Below, one piece after another: positions 1 through 12,038 of a DNA stretch of 64,000 bases. Position 1 is the stretch's first letter. Every line of letters starts with the position of its first letter. The notes below the pieces were generated by a model that saw only the letters and a program-made list of their open reading frames with translations, was not told the origin of the DNA and made no database searches. Source of the stretch: Lottia gigantea (Eukaryota > Mollusca > Gastropoda > Lottiidae); contig NW_008707965.1 in assembly GCF_000327385.1 (NCBI RefSeq), forward strand, positions 2,649,254 to 2,713,253, written 5' to 3'. The translations under genes were made by a program, and so were the position numbers.

Positions 1-1278
1 CTTACTAGCTAGGTGAAATTGAAACAAGGACCAGGGTCTTACTAGCTAGGTGAAATTAAAACAAGGAGCAAGGTCTTACTAGCTAGGTTAAATTAAAACA
101 AGGACCAGGGTCTTACTAGCTAGGTGAAGTTAAAACAAGGATCAGGGTCTTACTAGCTAGGTGAAATTAAAACAAGGACCAAGGTCTTACTAGCTAGGTG
201 AAATTAAAACAAGGGCCAGGGTCTTACTAACTAGGTGAAGTTAAAACAAGGACCAGGGTCTTACTAGCTAAGTGAAATTAAAACAAGGACCAGGGTTTTA
301 CTAGCTAGGTGAAATTAAAACAAGGACCCAAGTCTTACTAGCTAGGTGAAATTAAAACAAGGACCAGGGTCTTACTAGCTAGGTGAAATTAGAACAAGGA
401 GCAAGGTCTTACTAACTAGGTGAAATTAAAACAAGGACCAGGGTCTAACTAGCTAGGTGAAGTTAAAACAAGGACCAGGGTCTTACTAGCTAGGTGAAAT
501 TAAAACAAGGAGCAAGGTCTTACTAGCTAGGTGAAATTAAAACAAGGACCAGGGTCTTACTATCTAGGTGAAATTAAAACAAGGACCAGGGTTTTACTAG
601 CTAGGTGAAGTTATAACAAGGACCAGGGTCTTACTAGCTAGGTGAAATTAAAACAAGGACCAAGGTCTTACTAGCTAGGTGAAGTTATAACAAGGACCAG
701 GGTCTTACTAGCTAGGTGAAATTAAAACAAGGGCCAGGGTCTTACTAGCTAGGTGAAATTAAAACAGAGACTAGGGTCTTACTAGCTAGGTGAAATTAAA
801 ACAAGGACCAAGGTCTTACTAGCTAGATGAAATTAAAACAGAGACTAGGGTCTTACTAGCTAGGTGAAATTAAAACAAGGACCAAGGTCTTACTAGCTAG
901 GTGAAGTTATAACAAGGACCAGGGTCTTACTAGCTAGGTGAAATTAAAACAGGGGCCAGAAGTCTTACTAGCTAGGTGAAGTTAAAACATGGACCAGGGT
1001 CTTACTAGCTAGGTGAAGTTAAAACAAGGACCAAGGTCTTACTAGCTAGGTGAAATTGAAACATGGACCAGAGTCTTACTAGATAGGTGAAATTAAAACA
1101 GGGACCAGGGTCTTACTAGCTAGGTGAAATTAAAACATGGACCAGAGTCTTACTAGCTAGGTGAAATTAAAACAGGGACCAGGGTCTTACTAGCTAGGTG
1201 AAATTGAAACAGAGACCAGGGTCTTACTGGCTTGGTGAAATTAAAACAGGGACCAGGGTCTTACTAGCTATACTTATC
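1..1278. repeat. 37-bp tandem satellite
   Basis: About 34 head-to-tail copies of a 37-bp unit built on CTTACTAGCTAGGTGAAATT followed by AAAACAAGGACCAGGGT. Copies differ by a few substitutions (CCAGGGT or CCAAGGT, AAATT or AAGTT). The array continues past the left edge and ends abruptly near 1278. Any open frame inside it comes from the repeat. It lies 3' of the third CEP135 coding exon, so it is probably within a CEP135 intron. Confidence 0.97.
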
Positions 1279-2478
1279 TTGTATAGTGAAGAAAAGACCA
1301 ATGGAGATATTTCGGGAACTAGTCTGTCAACTGGTAGGGGACAAAAAATGTCATCTACCAACCAAACAATCCTCATCTGCCTGTCATAACGTTCTGTCTA
1401 ACGTACTAAACCACAATGATTTAATTGTGGTAAATACAGTTTGACTTTAACAGTTATTTCCCATAAAATCACTATGTTTAGATCAAGCAAAATAAAACCT
1501 TCTGCACATGTCCACATACTTTCCCAGACGCTAAGAAACCATTCACGAGAAAACACCGGCCTTGTATGAATTATAATAGGAAACTACAAATTTGATGTGT
1601 TAAACGATTCCTCGGTGGCCAAGTAAATTTATAGAAACTATATAAAGGGTTTAGATATAGTTTCACGCATAATTAGCGTAATTCTTTACATTGAAAATAA
1701 ACTGGTCTAGCCCTTTAACAGTTATCTCCCTTAAATTCAGTATGTTTAGATCAAGCAAAACGAAACAAAACCATTGTCTGCAATACCAGTTTACCAACAA
1801 ACCCAAATATTATTTGCTCTCTTCCACATTTTCGTGTCACCATATAGAGTAATGTATGAATGTAATGCTGTATCACCTTATGTTGTTGTATAATAAAAGA
1901 AGTGTAATAAAAGTAGTGTGTCATATTTGTGTTCTGTTATTAAATGTTATCTCTTCCCCTATGTATACCATAATTGTGATATTTAACTCCTGTTTAAAGG
2001 GACAGCTTCACCATTCATTTGACCAATTGAACTTTAGTCTCAGTAATACTGTTCACAGCTCACTGTCAAAATTTGAGCCTTTAAATCCATATATGTACAG
2101 AATTATCTAGTTTGAAAGTTAAGATGACGCCTCATCATGCCACATAATATACAAATTCAAAAGTGAAATTCCTTGTATGAGGTATTTTTGAAGGAATTAT
2201 GAGATTATTGTACATTTCTAGTACTTCTAAAGACTATTTACATATATTCAAGACCCAAATCAACATCCGAAAATGGCAAATCTGTCCCTTTAAGGACTGT
2301 CAGTTCTCTGCTTGTTAATGGAGGATTTGATAGGTATCCTTCACATGATTAGAATATTAGCTGTAATAAGTATATGTAATATGTATAATAATTATGGTCT
2401 AGCTAATCTTCAAATGATGTTAAATAAAATAAAAGATTGTGATTATGGCATAGGACAATTTCAAATTCAAAATCTAAC
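1279..2478. other. AT-rich non-coding stretch, probably CEP135 intron
   Basis: No convincing exon was found on either strand. It contains a diverged direct duplication (about 1449-1500 and 1712-1765, sharing TAACAGTTAT and TATGTTTAGATCAAGCAAAA) and one copy of the AGGGACAG-ended fold-back family at about 1998-2298. Confidence 0.6.
1998..2298. repeat. Fold-back family C copy (AGGGACAG ends)
   Basis: Begins AAAGGGACAGCTTCACCATTC and ends CTGTCCCTTTAAGG, giving short inverted ends. The interior has CAATTGAACTTTAGTCTCAG, TTGAGCCTTTAAATCCATAT and AGTACTTCTAAAGACTATTT, shared with copies near 20.8, 21.9, 35.4, 38.3 and 63.2 kb. Probably a MITE of about 300 bp. Confidence 0.8.
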
Positions 2479-4669
2479 CTGTTGCCGGAAATTTTGAATC
2501 TTTCTGTCCAAAACGACATTTTCATCTTTTATTTTCTTCAAGTCTGTTTCTAGATTAGCAATTCTCGTGTCTGCAACTTGTAATAAATCAGCCACGTATG
2601 GATCATCTGGAGGAGGGATGCTGCTCAGATTCGATATGTCAGATTCAGGAAGTTGGGTGTCTATTTCCATACGCTGACGACGGAAAGGAATTGTTTTCTT
2701 TCTTCCTCCTGAAAATTTTAAATTTGAGATAAAATGGAGTTTTACTTCTATTGTCCTTATAAAACTACTGAAGATGTCAAATTATTCAATGAAAGAAAAT
2801 TTTGCCAGTGGTATATGTCTCATAATGGGCATGCTAAAGATCCCTCTACAGATGAAAATTACAGACTTACATGAGTACTCTATTGCCCTTGTCAACAAAA
2901 TTGAGGTGTATTTTGTGACCTTATAGACCTTATTCACTCCTGGTTTTGGAACCATAGAATGCAGGGCTCATAACGCAGATTACAACATCAATTCAAAAGA
3001 TGGTCACATTATATGAAAGAATAACCTTTGTTATTAAACACTTGGTCTAGAGCGAGAATATGGACTTAATACTGCTTTTCTCAGAAATGTGTGAATGATA
3101 TGAAATATGATTAGTTTTGAGTTCGTGTGATAGGAGAAATACATCAAGGTGGCGATTTCACTATAGCGATACAATGTCACCTTTTTTGTTTTTGTTACAA
3201 GCGTTCTTTCCGGATTAATATATCTGACGTGTGAATAAGGTCTATTCCACCAACAAATTCTCACCTGGAGTTTGAACAACAGCATGGAAATTTTTTTCTT
3301 GCAACTGAACAATTCTGTCTGATTTTTCTTTTGATTCTTTCTCCAGAGTTTTTACTTTATGAACATATTGATTGTTTAAAAACTTCAAATCTGCATTCTC
3401 ATGCTCATATTTCCGTAACAGTGCTTTGAATTCTGGAGAAAAAAACAGACAACAATGGATTAATATCGACATACAACTACTAAAAGTTCCACTTGAGTGA
3501 GGCCTTTGAGGGTCTCCTCAGAAGAAGTGAAGTAGAAGCTTAACTGAACAATTAATAATTTCCACGACCAAGATCTGATTGGCCTCCAAAAAAGGTGACC
3601 CATGATGGGCATTTAAAATTCATGTTCACATTTGGGTTCAGTGCTTAAAATTCTAGAGAAAAAAAAAGGAAACAACAACAATATCAACATATAAACTTAA
3701 CTACTGAATTGAAAATTCAATCTGAATGAGAGTCTCCTCAGAAGTAAAAACTTAGTTCAGGCCAAAATCTGAATGACCCCTATCTTCACAAGCTATTATG
3801 AACTGAGTCTTATACCTCAACTGCAATAGCCATCTTTGTTGTATATCGCAGAATGCAGCGATTTGATTGGATTGTACCCAATATATACAGCCAATCACAA
3901 CTCTTAACAAAAAAGATATTGGTACCGGTACCAGTAGTTAACATTAATTATGGTTTATTGTTTACTGACTTTGTGTCAAGGGCTCTGATTGGCTGTATTC
4001 TCAGCTAGTTAATCAAATCAAATCATTTCATTTTGTGATACAAGAACAGTAGTGGCTATTGCAGTCAAGATATAAAACAAAGTTTTTGTACAATTATATT
4101 ATAGATGATATCGTGTCAAATATACGGGATGATAATGGTGTCTGTGATGTGCCAAGTCTGACTTCAAATTTTTCGTTAACAAGGGGTGCGCATTATACAC
4201 AGGTAAATGGATTTTTCCCGATTTTAATGGGAAAAGGAAGGGGTGCGCATTAAACACCGGTGCGCATTATATTCGGATATATACGGTAATTTAGCTTTTG
4301 ATGATGACATCACAGTGGTTGAAAGTACCGGTACTTATAAACTTAAGATTTACCTCTTATAGCACTGTCAGCATCTTCCTTCTGTTTCACCAGTTGAAGA
4401 TGAACTTCATTATTTTCTTTCACTAGTTTTGCATTATCACTTTTATACGGTTCCACAGCAGAGTCCACTTCCTGGGTCTGAACATGTTTTTTGTTATTTT
4501 CTAACTTGGAATTCTTTAAACTCTCAGTCGTGTGAATCAAATCGGCAAAAAGTTTTTCAACCAATGGAAGAGATTCTATTCCTAAAGGTTGTCGATAACC
4601 CAATTGATCTAGTCGTCTTCGTAAGTTTGTAAACTTCTGCTGTGCTTGGCCTGGTTGATTAGTCGACAT
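2479..4669 (-). CDS. CEP135: Centrosomal protein CEP135, N-terminal exons (partial)
   Basis: Three coding exons on the minus strand: 4669-4354, 3432-3265 and 2708-2479, joined in phases 1, 1 and 0, giving 238 residues. CEP135 is a long coiled-coil centriole protein needed for cartwheel and centriole assembly; its N-terminus binds microtubules. Recognition rests on the N-terminus (LDQLGYRQPLGIESLPLVEK, LFADLIHTTESL), exon 2 (ADLKFLNNQYVHKVKTLEKE, QEKNFHAVVQTPG) and exon 3 (PFRRQRMEIDTQLP, PDDPYVADLLQVADTRI), collinear with the vertebrate protein. All three exons have GT/AG borders. The start ATG at 4669 follows an acceptor-like TTTCTTTAG, so a 5' non-coding exon upstream is likely. The remaining roughly 900 residues lie off the left edge, beyond the satellite. 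Confidence 0.93.
3808..4080. repeat. Fold-back family B copy (CTGCAATAGCCA ends)
   Basis: Left arm TATACCTCAACTGCAATAGC, right arm GTGGCTATTGCAGTCAAGAT near 4053-4070. The interior has GCGATTTGATTGGATTGTAC facing CTCTGATTGGCTGTATTC. It lies in CEP135 intron 1. The same family recurs near 15.7, 24.2, 48.8, 51.1 and 54.7 kb. Confidence 0.85.
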
Positions 4670-5423
4670 CTCTAAAGAAATAAAAAGAATAGAATAGTGT
4701 TATTATTGGTAGTTCACAAACCTTGTATGCACTTACTGGTTTACATTAACATAGTGTGCTTTAGCCACTACCATATTTTTCTGAGAAACTTCGATATTTT
4801 TTTTCTTGATTTTTGATATTTTAAATTAACATTTCTCGTAAACTTGGATGATGCTCAAAATGTAACTCCATGATCATGATCTACAAAGCCAATGACAGGC
4901 TATATCTATCCTACTTTACTTCCTCGTGTGAAAATTTCATTAGATGCTACCAATGTTTGCTAAAATATCGTTTTGGATTTTTGGTTTCATTAGTAGTCTA
5001 GTTAGTAGTCTACTTGGTTAAATATTTATTTACCCAAACCCTAATCTTATATGATTTATGGATGATAGTTATTAGGCATATTGAAACAGACCTCCTCTTT
5101 TCTGCTCGCATTTCAACCTGAATGAAGGTTTTCAACATCTTCATCCAAATCATCAACAACAGATTTTCTGACTCAAGATTCAAGAAATAAGAATGAAATC
5201 TGTGAGTGAGGTGAGTGGGAGTTTGAAACAGAACGGACGAAGGTAAAGAGAAAACAATTTTAATGAAACTGAAGCGAACATATATTTAACTAACCGAGGC
5301 CACTAGAAGTTAAAAAGTTCCAAATAAACCTAAATAAAATCTAAGGCTATATTTTCATCATTATAAATGGTGTCACGATGTTTATTATTCGTCTGTTTTC
5401 ATGTCACAACAAGAAGTTTGAAA
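4670..5423. other. CEP135 upstream region
   Basis: Non-coding. It should hold the CEP135 promoter and 5' UTR exon, which I could not place. No TATA box stands out. Confidence 0.4.
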
Positions 5424-5540
5424 ATGGCGGAAATGGATTATGCTCGACGATTTGTGGTTTCCATTAAAGAAGAGTTCTTATTATCACGTGACCATCGTCT
5501 GCTTGTTAAAGGAGATATTTCACTTACGAATTTTTCATGA
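5424..5540 (+). CDS. Possible 38-residue ORF or first exon
   Basis: ATG in an AAAATGG context opens a 38-codon frame beginning MAEMDYARRF and ending at TGA. It is divergent from CEP135. I recognise no family. It could be the start of an unfound multi-exon gene, a small protein, or chance. A second short frame at 5633-5836 is hydrophobic but has no independent support. Confidence 0.2.
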   Translation: MAEMDYARRFVVSIKEEFLLSRDHRLLVKGDISLTNFS

Positions 5541-8280
5541 CTACTGTTCATACTTCTGCCTTTCATATCAAAGGAAATACAATGCCCCACAAAGTGGCAA
5601 CTATCGAAATGAAAAGCTAAGGGTAGCCTGACTTGATAGCTACAATCGTACGAACAATGATGAATTTCCGACTACCCCATCCGCTTTATAGGATAGGCCT
5701 AGTTTTTGGCATAACCTTGCTTTCAATCTCCATGAGTTTCTGTGCCTGTTCCGGAGTGGGAATGCTTACGTTGAGTTTTGCCTTGTCCTTGGCGTATTTG
5801 GTGGTTATTAAAACAATAGGCCCACCCGTCATTTGACACTTAGCCTAATGATTGTTCGAGATATAATCTCGAGTGGCAAGCTTATAAGCTACACATTGGC
5901 CGTATAGCATGTTCAATGACTATATAGGATCTATAGCCTTAACTAGAATTACAATTTAAAGTTGGAATGTATTCTATCTAAGAATCTATGGTTTTATTTG
6001 ATATAATTTAAAGTCATTCTGCATAGTTCTAGCCCCATACATGCTATATGCCTAGGCCTACATTAAAACTAATCTCACACATGGCCAAAAGCTTAAGCCT
6101 AGGCTAGGCTACATGCCTGGGCCTAGATGATAAACTTAAACTAATCAGCATAAATCAACTTCAAAATCATTTGCTGTGTGTTGAATTCATTTTACAAACG
6201 CCTATTCTGTATCATCTTCACAACGTCATAGCATATAGTAAGATCTCCGTTTAATTCGTAATTGCAAAGATGATTAAATGTAATGGGATATAACAGGCCT
6301 ACATTGTACTTTTGTATAGTGTTGATACAGTATAAGTATATCATTGACTATCATATCATTGATGCATTTTTTGTTGAAATGGAAGTCTGCAATAAAGCTG
6401 GACTGTGGTCTATTGTTTACTAGAGACAAAATGAGAATGAACCCCTATCTCTTCCAAATGAGATTAAATCAGTCCAACGTCGATTAAAAAATAGGTAGGG
6501 TAGGCCAACATCCCAACTTTAAAAGATCGATCAACTTGAAACGAGGATAAACAATAAACCCAGAGCGTAATTAACAATAGGTATTTTAGTATTCTATAAT
6601 ATTAAATTACTATACATGTTTTATCAAACTCTAACAAAATGGTGAACGTCTGTGCTGTTTTAAAAACAAATGTCCACGAAAAATCAATCCAGAAGGATTT
6701 TTTATCCAAATTTTCCGATTTTCTCGTGACTCTGACAGGAGCAGACTTAAAGGTAGGTTCGGTTTCATATTTTTGATTGTCTGTATGACTTGACACTTTA
6801 TTTGGTAGCTAATGAGACGAGCTATTTGAGAATATATCATAACAATGGTTGAAGGAGCCGCGGTGGCTCAGTGAGTTAGACGCTTGCTCGCTAATCTTAA
6901 TTCATGCACCCATTCATTCATTCATTCATCTATTCGTCAATCCATACATACATTCACTCATACATTCACTTACTCACTCGCTCAATTTTTCATTTATTTC
7001 GGATCTCGGATTATGATTTCAGAATATAACCCTGGAACTGTATACTGATGTCACTATGATGAGGGCTGGAACCACAGCTCCCATGTTAAACATCGACTTC
7101 GTACACAATTCACCTCAGATAGACCAAACGTCTAAATATGAATATGCCAATAAAATAACTCAGTTTATTTGTATTCATCTTCATATACCAGAGGACAGGT
7201 TAGTTACGATCCATGCTAATTTTTATTATCACACCTTGTGCTGTCAATGCGTGTTTTTTTTTTTTTGGATGAACGTCAGAGTTACTCGGTTGAAGACGTG
7301 TTTTGGATATGAAAGTCAACGCCAGGACAACTTGGCTTACGACGTGTTGTCTTTTATCTTTAGATTGCGATTCTATTAGTCGCCCCTCCCCCTCCGCTCT
7401 GTCCCCGCCCCTCCACTTTAAATATATTTTGTGCCCGCTTGACATTTCTGTTAATTCAATTTAATATCCTACAAATTGTTTCGTTTTAGAACGCTGGTCT
7501 TATTTACTGATTCCAGAAAATGTACATAGACTTAATAATAAAGAAGTAACGAATATAGTTGTTGAAAGAAGGAAACTGATCATAAGTTTAAGAACTGCTG
7601 ATTTTTTGATGGAAAAAAAAATATATTTTAAAAACATTTTATGTCTTATTTTTAAAAATTTAGAATATCTGAGTTTATTTATCTACCCTAAAACTCATAC
7701 CTATATCCCTGGACCTTTTTGGATTAACTGAGCAGGTCCGAAGCTAGATTAGAGTCTCAGGGAGAGGCGAATTCTTTGAATGGGGCTCAACTACTGCAGC
7801 GACTCAACAAGTCATTTAGGTCATCTAAATTTTTCAGGTGGGTGGGGGGGGGGGGGGGGGCAAAATTTTCTTGGGGGGGGGGGGGGGCTCACCCCTCTTG
7901 AATAGCCCCCCTCTAGCTATGGGCCTCGGAGGAAGGAGAGGGAGTCGTGTTATGTCATGTCCAGCGAGCTAACAGTTGAAACAATTGGACATATTCTGTG
8001 GATAAGGTGTGCCTAGTCTCTCAGAGGCGATGAAACGGGGAAAGGTGTTCGATATATTCGTCGGAACCCTGGCGGTAAAATGTGTTTCAAAATTCACGAA
8101 AATGAGCTTATAGAGACACGTGTGAGATAAGCAACAACCTCCCATCCCCACCACGACGACCCACGACCATCCCTCACGAACACCCTTGATCTACAGTTAC
8201 TTATGGTAAAATTTTAACAATATAATAAGATGTGGGACTAGAAAACAGACGACCTAGGGCAAAATCCTCTTCCGTTGTTG
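5541..8280. other. Intergenic, simple repeats and homopolymers
   Basis: No gene seen. It contains a SINE-like head at 6854-6895, a CATT-type microsatellite at about 6906-6985, a T-run near 7255 and two long G-runs at about 7840-7888. Confidence 0.5.
6854..6895 (+). repeat. tRNA-derived SINE-like head fragment
   Basis: GCCGCGGTGGCTCAGTGAGT followed by TAGACGCTTGCTCGC resembles an RNA polymerase III A-box region as found in tRNA-derived SINEs. A shorter related piece, GGCGTGGTGGCTCAGTGTGG, occurs at about 13683. No B box or tail was identified, so this is a fragment at best. Confidence 0.4.
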
Positions 8281-8345
8281 GTAGATAAGATAAGATAAGA
8301 TAAGTTTATTGTATCAAATACGCCCATTAAAGACATCATACAACG
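8281..8345 (-). mobile_element. Possible LINE 3' tail fragment
   Basis: On the minus strand the sequence reads AATAAACTTATC followed by TTATC repeats. A 3' end closing in a short tandem repeat is typical of CR1/L2-like non-LTR retrotransposons. A similar GATA-tailed piece is at about 52273-52330. No reverse transcriptase frame is present. Confidence 0.35.
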
Positions 8346-8774
8346 AGTGGTACATTTGAAAGGATATAAAATTATTAAATTTACAGACTTCAACAAAAGG
8401 TAGATGATGAATTACATTATATTAATAATTCACAGACAAAAATACATAGAACTAACAGAACATGGTAAATCTAATATATAGGCATAAAATTGTATAGCAT
8501 AAATTTATGAAATAAAATAAAAATATAAAACGACGAGTCGACTTGTAATAAATGGAAAAATAAATCACACGATAATGTGCAAACAGTATTAAATGTCGAT
8601 ACAATTAGCTACGTTTCGGGACTAATCCCTTTATCAAGCGAAAGATGACAAGTTAACGTCTGCTTCTAGTTAAGTGAGGAAATAACTATGAATAATATAT
8701 TATAAGAACTTATAAGAAATACATTTTCTTATAAAATTCAATAATAAAATTAAAAGGTTACGCACCTTGAAGAA

Positions 8775-9050
8775 TGATTGTAAAGAGGTTTTCTAAATTT
8801 TGTATGTGTATCGGGGACAGTAATAGCATCAATTTGCACCATTCAAATTTTCAATCAGACGTCTGTTTTTCCTGCAATTCCACTAAAACTAAATGTTTGC
8901 TGACGTCACTAATCGCAAAATATTATGCTTTATCACATCAGACTTTTCGCGATTAGTGACGTCATCGACCATTTAGTTTTGGCGGAATTGCAGGAAGCAA
9001 GGACGCCTGATTGAAAATTGGAATGGTGCAAATCAGTGTATGGTATATTT
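8775..9050. repeat. Fold-back family A copy
   Basis: Long imperfect palindrome. The left arm contains GCACCATTCAAATTTTCAAT, AGACGTCTG, CCTGCAATTCCACTAAAACT and GACGTCACTAATCGCAAAAT; the right arm contains the complements (GCGATTAGTGACGTCATCG, GGAATTGCAGGAAGC, GATTGAAAATTGGAATGGTG). Best-preserved copy of a MITE family also seen at about 12.04, 13.46, 19.3 and 28.97 kb. Confidence 0.9.
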
Positions 9051-10700
9051 ATGTAAAATGTATTACTTCTATTGATATATTCCCAGGGAACTCGTGGTTT
9101 CCATTACAAATTCAATAATGAAAGTACATGCATATTCAAACTTTTATTTATTTTTGTCGATTTGGAATTTTCAACGATAATAATGAACATTTGAAGTGTT
9201 CTACTGCATATATAAATATACATGAATGTGTGTAATATTAGTTTCCGTTGTTTTCATACTTTGAATAACTCGTGATATGGTCATAATAAGCTAATTTTGG
9301 ATTCATAATAAAGACAGAAAGAAAGACACAACTATACTTTACAAGAATAACAACTTACGTTCACCAAGGATCTTTTCTACCCAACCTATTGGCATTGATA
9401 TTTCCAGAATTATCCAAACCCATTTTATACAGCTGGGTCGACTGGAATTATGAGTGACGATGACTTAGTCCACCGAGATTGTGTTATAGTGACATAAACT
9501 GTATCGTCGGATGTTACAGGATTAGTCGAAAAGTGTTGTACATATCTTGTAACCTTTGTCAAAACAAACAGTTTTCAAATTAGAATACATGTAATACACA
9601 AAAAATGTAGACTCTCTGAAAGGGATTCCTAGTTAAGAAAACCAGTAGCAGAGTGGCATAATGTCATTTGGAAGAGTGAGCATGCCTCGCCGCAGAATTC
9701 ATTATATAGGAGCTCAAATTTAATAATGATTAAATAATCAGCCGAAAATACCGTGACTTGCGTGACGGAAACTGTCGAGGATTGCCGAATGACTCATTCG
9801 CTGTGAATTCACATTATTTGTAAAGGATCAGTTTTCGTACAATACATAAAGGATATATTATATAACAATTCATAAATTTGGTGAACAAAATTTCTCGGAG
9901 ATTTGGCACTTGATTCACATTTCTCTATTTTTAGTTTATGGGAATATTACATCAGCAATTACAAAGCACAGATGTCCAGTTCTCTGGTTTCAAAAGAGAT
10001 TTAATCATCATTATATTGTCAATATCCTGTGATGCATATCAATTTTGTAGAAATATCTACACAATAAAAAATATGTCTTATATAGTCTATAACATTTTTT
10101 TTAATATCAAAGACGGACTTAAACGAAGTTAAACCGCTTGATAGTCTTGAAAATCACATTCGTAAAGTTGTTCTAGGTTGTGGAAGGCTTCATGAATGCA
10201 ATTGTGAACTGCAGATAATCTATATATTCATGGATCAATCAATCATGGTCGGAGTGGCAGTGATTTTGAATTCATATAGGTTATAAGAATGTATATGGAA
10301 CAAAACGTAAAGAGTTGAATATTGTTAGAAATATTTAAACAGGACCTGAATCTTGTTCTTACTCGGAGTTTCAAGCTATACGATCTTCAGTCAACTGACT
10401 TATTGAAGTTTGGAAAGTTGAGATCTTTAGACAACCGAACTATTTCAACTTAAGTCCCTACTAAAGTTGGACAAGTAAAATGTGTTTCGTGTCTGCACTT
10501 CGATGTACTCTTTTATGTAACCAATTTATAAGACACTGACTTTTAGAGTGAATTACAGTAGGTCTACACACTATCAGAAAAAAGATATTAAAAGATTTTA
10601 AAATCGTATTGTGGATAGGAATAAAAACTAATGCGCCAACGATCCGAATCATAAATCGTAACCCGAAATTCAAAGAACATCGTGACAATTTGAAGACAAT
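9051..10700. other. Non-coding region upstream of the CARD gene
   Basis: AT-rich, no exon recognised. It includes ACAGCTGGGTCGACTGG near 9431, the same motif as the 54-bp repeats at 23.05-23.23 kb. The promoter of the CARD gene should lie in the last few hundred bases. Confidence 0.4.
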
Positions 10701-12026
10701 ATGAACCAAACTGAAAAAGACGCGATCTATTCCATCTTCTGTGAACTGACCAAAGATGTTCAACCTAAATATATTCTGGCCCCGCTAATACAATACCGAG
10801 TTGTGACACACGAAGACCTTGGCGGTCTGGATGTCCAAAACTATCTCAGCACCTCGAGAAGCGAACAGATCCTCGTGAAAATGATCGAAACGTGTTCCCT
10901 GGAAACGTTTGTGAATATTTTACGTCATGAAAATATATATGACCATTTAGTCGAACTTGTTTTTGCAACAATATCGCAATCGAAAGGTACAGAAAATACT
11001 AACGGGGTCAACTATCAAAATGCAGGTGTGCCATCACAGCTATCCCGCATTAACATTTACACCGGAAGTAGAAAGAAAGTCAAACGGGTTGCTCATTTGT
11101 TGAAGCGTCTCATTCATTTTGGAAAGGCTGAGGAGTTTCAAAAGAACGTCAACAAAATTGAGTCGAAATGGAATTTTATGAAGAACAATCCACGAGTTAC
11201 GAACGTCCAGAAGGCAGAAGTAGCTGACCTCTTGTTCAGTGCTCTGGATTGCCAACTTGCCAACATGAGAATCAAAAACGATCCTGGAATGTACAATCAT
11301 CAATTCTTCAAAGAAATGGTCGCAATTATTCCCTATACTTCCAATCCTATTTTGAGCAGCATGTCATACACGGCTCGATTTGGAGCCACAGTCATCCTGG
11401 AAGAACCGTTGGACCATGGGTTAGCTCATCTGATGACTGCGAAGATGCATTCTGAAATGATTGTACCGTGTAAAGAGGCCGGAATGGTTTATTATCAAGA
11501 GATTGACATTCTGGTCAGAAAATACGAAATTGAGACTAATGACGTCATGAAACAAGATATGTTAAGTCGGTGTCGTCTGGCGCTAAATCAGTTTGATGAA
11601 GAGACGTCTGCAGTGAAGGAAGATTTTACCCGGATGTTGTTTCTGCGCATGGCAAATATCTATCTGGGAATCAACGTGTTTGGTTCGGTGATTGCGCATG
11701 TTCAAATATCGGACGGGGATCTCCGAGAAGCGGAAAATTGTTTAAAAATGGTGAAATCCACATGGAATGGAATGGACACAAGACGAAAGATGTTTTACTA
11801 TATTGCCAAAGCTGTGTTGAATCAAAACCGGAACAGGCCCGACATTGCTTTAGTCAAATCGAAGCTTGCTCTAGAGTTAGCAAATCAAGGAAAATTCCTT
11901 AATGAAAAACCGTCCATCGAAATTCTGATTCAGAAATTTGAATTTGAATTTGCCGCCAATTGTGAGAACGAAATTGGGGACACTATAAACGACCTCGATG
12001 CCATCATGGCTGACGATGAAGATTAA
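10701..12026 (+). CDS. CARD-containing helical-repeat protein, intronless
   Basis: One uninterrupted frame of 441 residues. Residues about 12-92 look like a caspase recruitment domain: the order LAPLIQYRVVTHEDLGGL, a polar stretch, RSEQILVKMIETCSLETF, VNILRHENIYDHLVELV follows the CARD hydrophobic pattern (GVLT..E, LL..L, F...L, HL..LL). Residues about 125-440 are helix-rich with TPR-like pairs (RMLFLRMANIYLGIN; REAENCLKMVKSTWN; IALVKSKLALELANQGK) and an acidic end. CARDs pair with other CARDs in apoptosis, inflammasome and RIG-I-type signalling, so an adaptor role in innate immunity or cell death is inferred, not shown. No NACHT, NB-ARC, caspase or kinase domain is present. The poly(A) signal AATAAA at 12025-12030 overlaps the stop codon. 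Confidence 0.85.
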   Translation: MNQTEKDAIYSIFCELTKDVQPKYILAPLIQYRVVTHEDLGGLDVQNYLSTSRSEQILVKMIETCSLETFVNILRHENIYDHLVELVFATISQSKGTENTNGVNYQNAGVPSQLSRINIYTGSRKKVKRVAHLLKRLIHFGKAEEFQKNVNKIESKWNFMKNNPRVTNVQKAEVADLLFSALDCQLANMRIKNDPGMYNHQFFKEMVAIIPYTSNPILSSMSYTARFGATVILEEPLDHGLAHLMTAKMHSEMIVPCKEAGMVYYQEIDILVRKYEIETNDVMKQDMLSRCRLALNQFDEETSAVKEDFTRMLFLRMANIYLGINVFGSVIAHVQISDGDLREAENCLKMVKSTWNGMDTRRKMFYYIAKAVLNQNRNRPDIALVKSKLALELANQGKFLNEKPSIEILIQKFEFEFAANCENEIGDTINDLDAIMADDED

Positions 12027-12038
12027 TAAAGGAAATGT

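Noticed and set aside
5633-5836. 67-codon frame with a hydrophobic segment
   Set aside because: Hydrophobicity alone is weak evidence; no family match and no splice link to the 5424 frame.
6905-6990. CRISPR-like spaced repeats
   Set aside because: A simple CATT microsatellite in a eukaryotic genome; no constant repeat with unique spacers anywhere in the window.
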